The position numbers and the translations under genes are program-made. From Candidatus Zambryskibacteria bacterium CG10_big_fil_rev_8_21_14_0_10_34_34 (GTDB lineage Bacteria; Patescibacteriota; Minisyncoccia; Phycocordibacterales; WO2-35-19), in the NCBI GenBank assembly GCA_002771075.1, contig PCXM01000042.1, positions 1-6,062 on the forward strand: a stretch of DNA of 6,062 nt, read 5' to 3'. The notes under the pieces were generated by a model. The model saw only the letters and a list, made by a program, of their open reading frames with translations. It ran no database searches and was not told the DNA's origin. Positions 1-5,103 of the stretch are shown here, in pieces. Positions within the stretch are counted from its first letter, which is position 1; every line of letters begins with the position of its first letter.

Positions 1-393
1 CGCAAAAATATAACGGGTCCAGCTTTCCTTATAAATCATCCTTCATTGGTTGCCCCTCTGGCTAAAAAAATAAAAGATAAAAATATAACACAAATGTTCC
101 AACCTATCATTGCAGGGAGCGAAGTGGGTAGGGGTTATTCAGAATTAAATGACCCAATTGATCAAAAAGAAAGATTTGACCTCCAGCAAAAATTGATTGA
201 CAGTGGAGATGAAGAAGCGATGATGCCTGATTTTGAATTTATAGAAATGCTGGAGCATGGTATGCCACCTACTTGTGGTTTTGGATTTGGAGAACGCTTC
301 TTTGCGATTTTGGCCAATAAACCATTACGTGAACTTCAAACTTTTCCATTAATGCGTCCCGTTAGAGATCAAAACGTTTATAATATAAAATAA
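1..393 (+). CDS. lysS: Lysyl-tRNA synthetase, class II, C-terminal part (5' end outside window)
   Basis: The gene is open from base 1 in frame 1 and ends at TAA 391-393, leaving 130 C-terminal residues. The enzyme charges tRNA-Lys with lysine using ATP, in the cytoplasm. Visible class II LysRS features, numbered within the fragment, are ITGP near residues 4-7, PLAK at 19-22, the SELNDP block at 47-52 followed by DQKERF, a DEEAM segment, HGMPPT, and the motif 3 glycine block GFGFGER at about 93-99, whose arginine contacts ATP. The end FPLMRPV is typical of bacterial LysRS. Motif 3 carries Glu-Arg where E. coli LysRS has Asp-Arg; this fits the general class II consensus. The internal TTG at 46 is not a start, because homology continues upstream to the window edge. 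The anticodon-binding domain would lie outside the window. The next gene starts 82 bases downstream, and I see no terminator between them. AspRS and AsnRS share this fold, but the PLAK and SELNDP blocks point to LysRS. Confidence 0.93.
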   Translation, partial: RKNITGPAFLINHPSLVAPLAKKIKDKNITQMFQPIIAGSEVGRGYSELNDPIDQKERFDLQQKLIDSGDEEAMMPDFEFIEMLEHGMPPTCGFGFGERFFAILANKPLRELQTFPLMRPVRDQNVYNIK

Positions 394-443
394 TTAAATA
401 TTACAGATATGTTTAAAATAATTCACAAATTACAATTAACTAC

Positions 444-462
444 GGAAATGCGTAGCATTTCC
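444..462. repeat. Perfect 8-bp inverted repeat (hairpin) just upstream of the cyclophilin start
   Basis: GGAAATGC at 444-451 and GCATTTCC at 455-462 are perfect reverse complements around a 3-base GTA loop. The hairpin ends 13 bases before the ATG at 476, and the intervening sequence TATCTCTAACGGG runs directly into that ATG. No T-tract follows, so it does not look like an intrinsic terminator for lysS. It could be a dispersed REP-like palindrome, an RNA structure controlling translation or mRNA stability, or a processing site. The function is unknown. Confidence 0.6.
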
Positions 463-475
463 TATCTCTAACGGG

Positions 476-1132
476 ATGAATAAAATATCTATTTCTGCTA
501 TTGTTTTTGCTTTTATCATTACTGGAGCTATTTGGTTTTTCTTTATTAAAGGTGATTCTGGAAATAAAGTGACATCAAATGGGGATGTAGTGATATTAAA
601 TGAATCAATTAATAAAAAAGATGATAATTCATCTGTAATCAATCAAGAAAAAATTATGAATGCAATATTACATACAAACAAAGGAGATATTACTATCCAA
701 TTTGTTTCTGATTTGGCTCCAAACACAGTAGCTAATTTTATAAAATTAGCTAAAGAAGGTTTTTATGATGGCACCAAGTTCCACAGAGTGATTAAGGGTT
801 TTATGAATCAAGGAGGAGATCCTTTTTCAAAAGATGATTCGTTGATAGATAAATGGGGTACTGGAGGTCCTGGTTATTATTTTGCTGATGAGATAGGGCC
901 AGATAATAAAAATAATGCAGGGACCATCTCAATGGCCAATGCTGGACCTGATACCAATGGAAGTCAGTTTTTCATCAATGTAGCTCCCAATAATAATCTT
1001 GATACTAAACACACTGTTTTTGGATATGTTACTGAAGGTATAGATGTTGTTATAGAAATAAATTCATCAGAAACAGATGCATCTGACCGCCCACTTGAGC
1101 CCGTGATAATAGAAAGTATTACTCTTAAATAA
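476..1132 (+). CDS. Membrane-anchored cyclophilin-type peptidyl-prolyl cis-trans isomerase
   Basis: This 218-residue protein has an uncleaved-looking N-terminal membrane segment (about residues 5-24, hydrophobic and Phe/Ile-rich), then a polar linker (about 25-60), then a complete cyclophilin domain (about 61-218). Cyclophilins catalyse cis-trans isomerisation of X-Pro bonds and assist protein folding. Key blocks are FHRVIKGFMNQGGD starting at residue 102, with R104 matching the catalytic Arg55 of human CypA; NGSQFFI, with Q164 and F166 matching Gln111 and Phe113; and LDTKHTVFGYV, with H179 matching His126. The CypA tryptophan Trp121 is not obvious here. The anchor suggests the domain acts outside the cytoplasmic membrane (inference). 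ATG 476 is the only start that keeps the anchor, because no ATG, GTG or TTG lies between it and the in-frame stop at 437. ATG 656 (residue 61) would give a soluble domain. No Shine-Dalgarno sequence is seen. A terminator follows, so this gene is separate from the dcw block. Confidence 0.93.
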   Translation: MNKISISAIVFAFIITGAIWFFFIKGDSGNKVTSNGDVVILNESINKKDDNSSVINQEKIMNAILHTNKGDITIQFVSDLAPNTVANFIKLAKEGFYDGTKFHRVIKGFMNQGGDPFSKDDSLIDKWGTGGPGYYFADEIGPDNKNNAGTISMANAGPDTNGSQFFINVAPNNNLDTKHTVFGYVTEGIDVVIEINSSETDASDRPLEPVIIESITLK

Positions 1133-1151
1133 TTAAATTAAATAAAATTTC

Positions 1152-1187
1152 AAAAAACCCCTTTAAATAAGGTGGTTTTTTGTTTTT
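1152..1187 (+). terminator. Intrinsic terminator after the cyclophilin gene
   Basis: AAAAAACC at 1152-1159 pairs with GGTTTTTT at 1174-1181. Two further C-G pairs are possible across a single bulged T at 1173, and the loop is A/T-rich. The T-run at 1183-1187 follows. It lies 19 bases after the cyclophilin stop and before the mraZ control region, so it should insulate the dcw block from read-through. Confidence 0.8.
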
Positions 1188-1195
1188 AGGTTAAG

Positions 1196-1212
1196 TTATC
1201 CACTTATCCACA
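1196..1212 (+). promoter_or_regulatory. Tandem DnaA-box-like 9-mers upstream of mraZ
   Basis: TTATCCACA at 1204-1212 is an exact match to the classical DnaA box TTATNCACA. TTATCCACT at 1196-1204 matches at 8 of 9 positions, and the two share one base. A third copy of the 8-of-9 version lies on the opposite strand at 1270-1278. The pair sits where the -35 region of the mraZ promoter should be, so DnaA bound here would be expected to affect transcription. The CCAC core is also the reverse complement of the GTGG core of the MraZ repeats, so these may instead be inverted MraZ half-sites. DnaA binding is an inference. Confidence 0.45.
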
Positions 1213-1237
1213 GTTCAAAGTGGTAGACGAATATAAT
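1209..1237 (+). promoter_or_regulatory. Putative mraZ / dcw promoter
   Basis: TATAAT at 1232-1237 is a perfect sigma-70-type -10 hexamer. No good -35 is present: at a 17-base spacing the hexamer is CACAGT (1209-1214), which is poor and overlaps the DnaA-box-like site. Transcription would start near 1244, inside the GTGG array. A weak -35 beside a strong -10 fits a promoter controlled by bound regulators. The next upstream gene ends in a terminator, so a promoter is needed in this stretch. Confidence 0.6.
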
Positions 1238-1274
1238 GAGGTGGTATAAGATGGAATCAAGTGGGAAGAAGTGG
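1220..1274 (+). promoter_or_regulatory. MraZ operator: GTGG direct repeats with 10-bp period
   Basis: GTGG occurs at 1220, 1241, 1261 and 1271, with a degenerate ATGG at 1251. The last four start exactly 10 bases apart, and the first lies 21 bases (two helical turns) before the second. Known MraZ operators consist of TGGG- or GTGG-type direct repeats about 10 bases apart, upstream of mraZ, bound by a ring-shaped MraZ oligomer. The array covers the expected transcription start and leader, which suits autorepression. Assigning it to MraZ follows from position and pattern; binding itself is not shown. Confidence 0.78.
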
Positions 1275-1288
1275 ATAACACAATAATC

Positions 1289-1726
1289 ATGCTCATAGGA
1301 GAATACACACACACTATAGACGATAAAAATAGAGTTTCTCTACCGTCTAAAATTAGGTCTCTTATGGGCAAGAAGATTGTTATTACTCCCGGATTGGATC
1401 AGTGTTTGTTTGTATTTACTCTCAAAGAATGGGAGCAAATAGCAAATAAACTTTCAGAAAATTCATCAATGCTTTCCTCTGATATGAGAAGTTTTACTCG
1501 ATATATGTTTGGAGGAGCTAGTGAAGTGGTGGTGGACAATATCGGACGAGTTTTGGTTCCAGATTTTTTACGAGAAAGAGCCAATCTTAAAACTAAAGTG
1601 GTTTTAATAGGAGTTCAAAATCGTTTAGAAATATGGAATGAGAAGTCGTGGATTGATTATAAAAAACAGGTGGAGAAAGGCGCTCTAGGTTTGGCAGAAA
1701 AATTATCAGGCCTAGGCATAATGTAA
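1289..1726 (+). CDS. mraZ: MraZ, transcriptional regulator of the dcw cluster
   Basis: This is a 145-residue DNA-binding protein of the AbrB / SpoVT-like swapped-hairpin fold with two tandem MraZ domains. In the first, DDKNRVSLP (residues 11-19) is the D-x-K-x-R-LP signature, with Asn in place of the usual Gly. In the second, DNIGRVLVP (83-91) is a clean copy of the motif. RYMFGGASEV (71-80) and RLEIWNEKSWIDY (112-124) are family blocks, and the length is normal. MraZ forms ring oligomers that bind repeats upstream of its own gene and repress the dcw operon. I chose ATG 1289 because MLIGEYTHTIDDK matches the usual MraZ N-terminus. The upstream in-frame GTG at 1271 would add six unsupported residues and would make part of the operator coding. 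No good Shine-Dalgarno sequence is visible before 1289. The stop codon directly abuts the rsmH start. Confidence 0.95.
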   Translation: MLIGEYTHTIDDKNRVSLPSKIRSLMGKKIVITPGLDQCLFVFTLKEWEQIANKLSENSSMLSSDMRSFTRYMFGGASEVVVDNIGRVLVPDFLRERANLKTKVVLIGVQNRLEIWNEKSWIDYKKQVEKGALGLAEKLSGLGIM

Positions 1727-2644
1727 ATGAACCACGAAAGTGTTCTTTTAAAAGAAATAATAGACGGACTTTCTTTTCAAGATGGTGATATCTATTTAGA
1801 TGCCACTTTAGGTATGGGTGGACATATGGAAGGAGTTTGGCAGAAAATGAAAAGTCAAGTTACTCTCGCTGGCATTGATGCAGATGAAATGTCTGTGATT
1901 TTAAGTAGAGAGAGACTTGATTTGGCTGGAGCCAAACCAAAACTGGGAGTGCTTAACTTTAGAAATATTGACAAAGCGCCAGAGATGCTTGGTATCAAGA
2001 ATCCAACAAAAATATTATTTGATCTTGGTTGGAACGCTAGTCAATTTTTTGGAAGTGACACCGATACTTCGGCCACAGAAGGTAGAGGTTTTAGTTTCCA
2101 AAAAGATGAGCCCCTTTTGATGACTTTTAAGCAAAATGTAGAAGAAAGTGATACTACTGCTTATGATGTTGTCAATAATTGGGATGAAGAAAATTTGGCA
2201 GATGTTATCTACGGTTATGGTGAAGAGAGGTACTCTAGAAGGATCGCCAAAGCTATTGTAGCAAGTAGATCGGAAAGCCCAATCAAATCTTCTGGTCAAT
2301 TGGCAGAAATTATTAAAAATGCCGTGCCGATATTTTATCGTTTTGGAAGGATTCATCCAGCTACCAAGACTTTTCAGGCCATTAGAATAGCTGTCAATGA
2401 TGAATTACAAGCTTTAGAGGAAGGTTTGAGTAAAGGATTTAATATTTTAGATAAAGAAGGCAGGATGGCAGTAATTTCATTTCATAGTTTAGAAGACAGA
2501 ATAGTAAAAAGATTTTTTAAATTGCAAGTAACTTTAGAAAAAGGAATTCTTATAAATAAAAAGCCGATTACTCCAGATGATGAAGAAATAACGAAAAATC
2601 CAAAATCAAGAAGCGCCAAGCTAAGAATCATTCAAAAAATTTAA
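1727..2644 (+). CDS. rsmH: 16S rRNA (cytosine-1402-N4)-methyltransferase RsmH (MraW)
   Basis: RsmH is a SAM-dependent enzyme that N4-methylates C1402 of 16S rRNA in the ribosomal P site. At 305 residues the length is normal. Blocks in order: HESVLLKE (3-10), the SAM-binding loop LDATLGMGGH (24-33), GID (49-51), DLGWNASQF (99-107), RGFSF (120-124), YGEERYSRRIAKAIV (164-178), HPATKTFQAIRIAVNDEL (210-227), ISFHSLEDRIVKRFF (250-264) and the C-terminal KSRSAKLRII (293-302). Divergent points: the usual DLGVSS reads DLGWNA, there are about ten extra residues before RGFSF, and the usual PLDMR is PLLMT (129-133). It starts at the base after the mraZ stop (TAA then ATG), so coupled translation is likely. 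Its place right after mraZ is the classical dcw order. Confidence 0.96.
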   Translation: MNHESVLLKEIIDGLSFQDGDIYLDATLGMGGHMEGVWQKMKSQVTLAGIDADEMSVILSRERLDLAGAKPKLGVLNFRNIDKAPEMLGIKNPTKILFDLGWNASQFFGSDTDTSATEGRGFSFQKDEPLLMTFKQNVEESDTTAYDVVNNWDEENLADVIYGYGEERYSRRIAKAIVASRSESPIKSSGQLAEIIKNAVPIFYRFGRIHPATKTFQAIRIAVNDELQALEEGLSKGFNILDKEGRMAVISFHSLEDRIVKRFFKLQVTLEKGILINKKPITPDDEEITKNPKSRSAKLRIIQKI

Positions 2645-2660
2645 TAAAAATAATAGAAAA

Positions 2661-2987
2661 ATGACTGATTTAATAAAACAAAAAACAAAGACATTACAAA
2701 TAAATAACTTATTTAATTATGGGCTTATGGCTTTGGTGATGGCAGTGGCACTTTCTTATATGTATTTTGCTAATATCGCTGTCCGCAATTTGACCGTCTT
2801 AGAAAAAACCAGAAAACAAATACAATTTCTAAATATAGAAGTTAGTGAAAAAGAGTCTCAAAGATTATCTATTGAAAACAGTGTAAGCACCGAAAAAGCC
2901 ATTAGTCTTGGTTTTGTAGAGGTTCGTCACCCAATTTTTATAGTTAAAAATTCCAAAAAAACTGCTCTTTCTTTTAAAATAGATTAA
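2661..2987 (+). CDS. ftsL: FtsL-like divisome protein, single membrane pass plus coiled coil
   Basis: This 108-residue bitopic membrane protein has a short basic cytoplasmic tail (1-20), one membrane span (about 21-40, GLMALVMAVALSYMYFA region), then a charged heptad-like helix rich in E, K, Q and L/I (about 44-78) that should form a coiled coil. It ends with ISLGFVEVRHPIFIV (81-95), a block of the kind found at the C-terminus of FtsL-type proteins. FtsL pairs with FtsB/DivIC and recruits and activates FtsW-FtsI at the septum. The family is very poorly conserved, so the call rests on topology, length and position between rsmH and ftsI, which is the standard slot for ftsL. It starts 16 bases after rsmH, and only A/T-rich sequence without a Shine-Dalgarno precedes the ATG. 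A generic septum-formation-initiator (FtsB-like) protein is the main alternative. Confidence 0.72.
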   Translation: MTDLIKQKTKTLQINNLFNYGLMALVMAVALSYMYFANIAVRNLTVLEKTRKQIQFLNIEVSEKESQRLSIENSVSTEKAISLGFVEVRHPIFIVKNSKKTALSFKID

Positions 2988-2996
2988 AATAAAGAG

Positions 2997-4721
2997 ATGA
3001 TAGGAAGGATTCGTTTTATATCCGTTATTATTATCTTAGTAGCGCTCATTATGGTTGTGCGCTTATATTTTGTCCAGATAGTAGATGGAAAAACTTTTTC
3101 TGCAGATGCTGAAAGACAAAATATAAATGAAAACACTATTTCTTACGATAGAGGTAATATTTATTTTGAAAGTAAAGATAGGGAAATCATACCAGCTGCT
3201 ATTTCAAGGTCTGGTTTTACTGTGGCCATCAATCCTAAAGTTATAGAAAATCCAGATAGTATTTATAAACAGTTGAGTCAATTTTTAGTTTTGGATGAAG
3301 AAGAATTTTTGGCTAAAGTTTCAAAAAAAGATGACCCTTATGAAGAAATTGCAGAACATTTAAATACAGAGACGGCTAACAAAGTTCAAAAACTAAATAT
3401 TTATGGAGTGACCATTTCTACTGACAAGTGGCGTTTTTACCCTGGTGGCAGTCTCGCTTCTAACGTCATTGGTTTTGTCGGGTTTGATGGGGACGAGTTG
3501 GCTGGACGTTATGGTTTAGAAAGATATTATGAAGATACTCTAAAAAAAGATCCTTCAAAAATATATAATAACTTTTTTGCCGAATTTTTTTCAAATGTTA
3601 AAGGATCTCTAGGTGAACATTCAAAAGAAGAGGGCGATATCATTACTACTATAGAACCATCCACTCAACTTTTTCTTGAAAGTGAACTAAAAAATGTTAG
3701 AGAAAAATGGGGTAGTGATGAGATCGGGGGGATCATTATAAATCCAAACAACGGAGAAATAACGGCTATGGTTTGGATCCCTTCTTTTGATTTAAATAAT
3801 TTTTCAGAAAGTAATGCCAAATTTTTTAACAATCCAATGGTGGAGAGTGTATACGAGATGGGTTCTATCATTAAATCTATCACTATGGCGGCAGGTATAG
3901 ATTCTGGTACCGTTTCGGCTGAAAGCACTTATTATGATGCTGGTTTTCTATTTTTAAACAAAAGACGCATTTCAAATTATGACAATAGAGGAAGAGGGAC
4001 TGTCAATATGCAAGAAGTTTTAAACCAGTCTCTAAATACCGGAGCGGCTTATGTGGCTCTCAAAATGGGTAATGAAAGTTTTTCAGATTATATGAAAAGT
4101 TTTGGTGTTGGCACCGAAACTGGTATTGATTTGCCAAATGAAGGGCGGGGCCTTATCAAAAACTTAGATAGTAAAAGAGATATAGAGATAGTTACTGCTT
4201 CTTATGGTCAAGGGGTGGCTTTTACTCCTATTGCCACCGTCAGGGCTCTTTCCGTCTTGGCTAATGGTGGCACTTTAATCACTCCTCATCTGGTCAAAAA
4301 AATAGAATATAAAAGCGGTCTTTCCAAGAAATTTTCTTTCATTTCAGATAAACAAGTAATTAAAAAAGAAACTTCAGAAGAAATAAGTAGGATGTTAACC
4401 AATGTGGTTGACACTACTTTACGCGGTGGTAATGCCAAAATTCCGGGCTATTCGGTGGCGGCCAAAACTGGAACTGCTCAAATGACCAATGAAGGGGAAG
4501 CTGGTTATGTTGAAGGAAAATATCTCCACTCCTTCTTTGGTTATTTCCCATCTTATGAACCAAAATTTTTAGTCTTTCTTTTTCATACTTATCCTAAAGG
4601 AGTTCGTTATGCTTCCGAAACTTTGACTGATCCCTTTCTTAATATTACCAAATTTCTTATAAATTATTATCAAATACCACCTGATAGGCCAGAAGATGTT
4701 ATTGGCAGTATTTCAAGATAA
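2997..4721 (+). CDS. ftsI: Class B penicillin-binding protein, septal transpeptidase FtsI (PBP3-like)
   Basis: This 574-residue peptidoglycan D,D-transpeptidase crosslinks septal cell wall during division. A membrane anchor (about residues 6-26) is followed by the class B N-terminal pedestal, whose DRGNIYFESKDREI segment (51-64) corresponds to the usual DRNG-type block, and by YPGGSLASNVIGFVG (148-162). The transpeptidase domain (about 240-560) has all three catalytic motifs: SxxK as SIIK, with nucleophile S290 and K293; SxN as SLN (345-347); and KTGTAQ with K490, T491 and G492. GIDLP (376-380) and ASYGQGVAFTP (401-411) are further family blocks. No PASTA domain follows. PBP2/MrdA is the paralogous alternative, but the rsmH-ftsL-ftsI context favours FtsI. 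The start lies 9 bases after ftsL; the only purine run (AAAGAG) touches the ATG, too close for a normal ribosome binding site. It is the last dcw gene in the window. Confidence 0.93.
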   Translation: MIGRIRFISVIIILVALIMVVRLYFVQIVDGKTFSADAERQNINENTISYDRGNIYFESKDREIIPAAISRSGFTVAINPKVIENPDSIYKQLSQFLVLDEEEFLAKVSKKDDPYEEIAEHLNTETANKVQKLNIYGVTISTDKWRFYPGGSLASNVIGFVGFDGDELAGRYGLERYYEDTLKKDPSKIYNNFFAEFFSNVKGSLGEHSKEEGDIITTIEPSTQLFLESELKNVREKWGSDEIGGIIINPNNGEITAMVWIPSFDLNNFSESNAKFFNNPMVESVYEMGSIIKSITMAAGIDSGTVSAESTYYDAGFLFLNKRRISNYDNRGRGTVNMQEVLNQSLNTGAAYVALKMGNESFSDYMKSFGVGTETGIDLPNEGRGLIKNLDSKRDIEIVTASYGQGVAFTPIATVRALSVLANGGTLITPHLVKKIEYKSGLSKKFSFISDKQVIKKETSEEISRMLTNVVDTTLRGGNAKIPGYSVAAKTGTAQMTNEGEAGYVEGKYLHSFFGYFPSYEPKFLVFLFHTYPKGVRYASETLTDPFLNITKFLINYYQIPPDRPEDVIGSISR

Positions 4722-4750
4722 CCCAAAAAAGCTTGATTTATTTAGAATAT

Positions 4751-4779
4751 TTGATATCATAGGGAAAGTCGGCTATTAC
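4751..4779 (+). promoter_or_regulatory. Possible promoter for the acidic small ORF
   Basis: TTGATA at 4751-4756 matches 5 of 6 bases of TTGACA. After a 17-base spacer, TATTAC at 4774-4779 matches 4 of 6 of TATAAT. It lies in the 90-base gap after ftsI, about 30 bases before the ATG at 4812. I see no clear terminator between ftsI and this site, so read-through from ftsI is also possible. In DNA this AT-rich, such a match can arise by chance. Confidence 0.35.
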
Positions 4780-4811
4780 TAGTTTTGATTATAAGATTTA
4801 ATATAAATATT

Positions 4812-4937
4812 ATGGATAAAGAAAAAAAAGATGTAGTAGAAGGAGAAGAAGTTGTTCCTGCTACAGATGTGCTTGCTACTGATGTTCCTGCAGATGATAC
4901 AGCTCCTGTAGAAGAAGAAACTCCTGCTACTGAATAA
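4812..4937 (+). CDS. Small acidic low-complexity protein, 41 residues, unknown function
   Basis: An ATG-to-TAA ORF encodes 41 residues with 14 Asp/Glu and 3 Lys, a net charge near -11. The three Lys lie within the first six residues; the rest is a run of E, D, P, A, T and V with a loose repeat (PATDV, LATDV, PADDT, PATE). There is no membrane segment, no Cys and no aromatic residue, so it is probably disordered. I do not recognise a family and assign no function. Support for a real gene: the coding sequence stays low in complexity but open, it is followed 23 bases later by a strong perfect-stem terminator, and a candidate promoter lies upstream. Against: it is short, has no Shine-Dalgarno, and such composition can occur by chance. 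Acidic tails of this kind occur at the ends of some ribosome- or nucleic-acid-associated proteins, but nothing here shows such a role. Confidence 0.55.
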   Translation: MDKEKKDVVEGEEVVPATDVLATDVPADDTAPVEEETPATE

Positions 4938-4960
4938 GATTTAGCAGATAGTTAATCTAA

Positions 4961-4995
4961 CTAAAAATGCCAAAGTTTATCTTTGGCATTTTTAG
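4961..4995 (+). terminator. Strong intrinsic terminator with perfect 15-bp stem
   Basis: CTAAAAATGCCAAAG at 4961-4975 is the exact reverse complement of CTTTGGCATTTTTAG at 4981-4995, with a 5-base TTTAT loop. The T-run in the 3' arm (4989-4993) and its A-run partner in the 5' arm (4963-4967) would let it work in both directions. It ends the acidic-ORF transcript, and any read-through from ftsI, before the IS element. Confidence 0.85.
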
Positions 4996-5006
4996 TATAA
5001 ATATTA

Positions 5007-5030
5007 AATTAATATAACAATTAATATAAC
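5007..5030. repeat. Two exact tandem copies of a 12-bp unit
   Basis: AATTAATATAAC occurs at 5007-5018 and again at 5019-5030 with no mismatch, and the repeat does not extend either side. It lies in AT-rich DNA between the terminator and the left end of the IS. Likely a slippage duplication; no function can be read from it. Confidence 0.8.
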
Positions 5031-5046
5031 TATTGAACCCCCAGAC

Positions 5047-5064
5047 ACCTTTGAAGTAGGACAG
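5047..5064 (+). repeat. IS30 left terminal inverted repeat
   Basis: The core AAGTAGGACAG (5054-5064) is the exact reverse complement of 6041-6051. The outer seven bases match the right end at four positions, including the outermost ACC. The repeat lies 39 bases before the transposase start. Confidence 0.8.
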
Positions 5065-5103
5065 TTATAATTAGTTTTTAGCAAAAATTTAATTTTAATT
5101 GTC

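Noticed and set aside
394..443. Promoter for the cyclophilin gene (TACAAT at 431-436)
   Set aside because: The -10-like hexamer matches 5 of 6 bases, but there is no acceptable -35 at normal spacing, and the spacer is so AT-rich that such matches are expected. Transcription from lysS is equally possible.
1196..1278. Replication origin suggested by the DnaA-box-like sites
   Set aside because: Only one exact box and two near matches are present, two of them overlapping; there is no neighbouring dnaA, dnaN or gyrase gene and no distinct unwinding region. A regulatory role at the mraZ promoter is more likely.
1710..1717. GCCTAGGC palindrome at the 3' end of mraZ
   Set aside because: A short 8-base palindrome inside coding sequence, with no further structure; expected by chance.
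2015..2356. Open frame of 113 codons on the minus strand within rsmH
   Set aside because: It is fully antisense to conserved RsmH motifs; its composition is that of a shadow frame.
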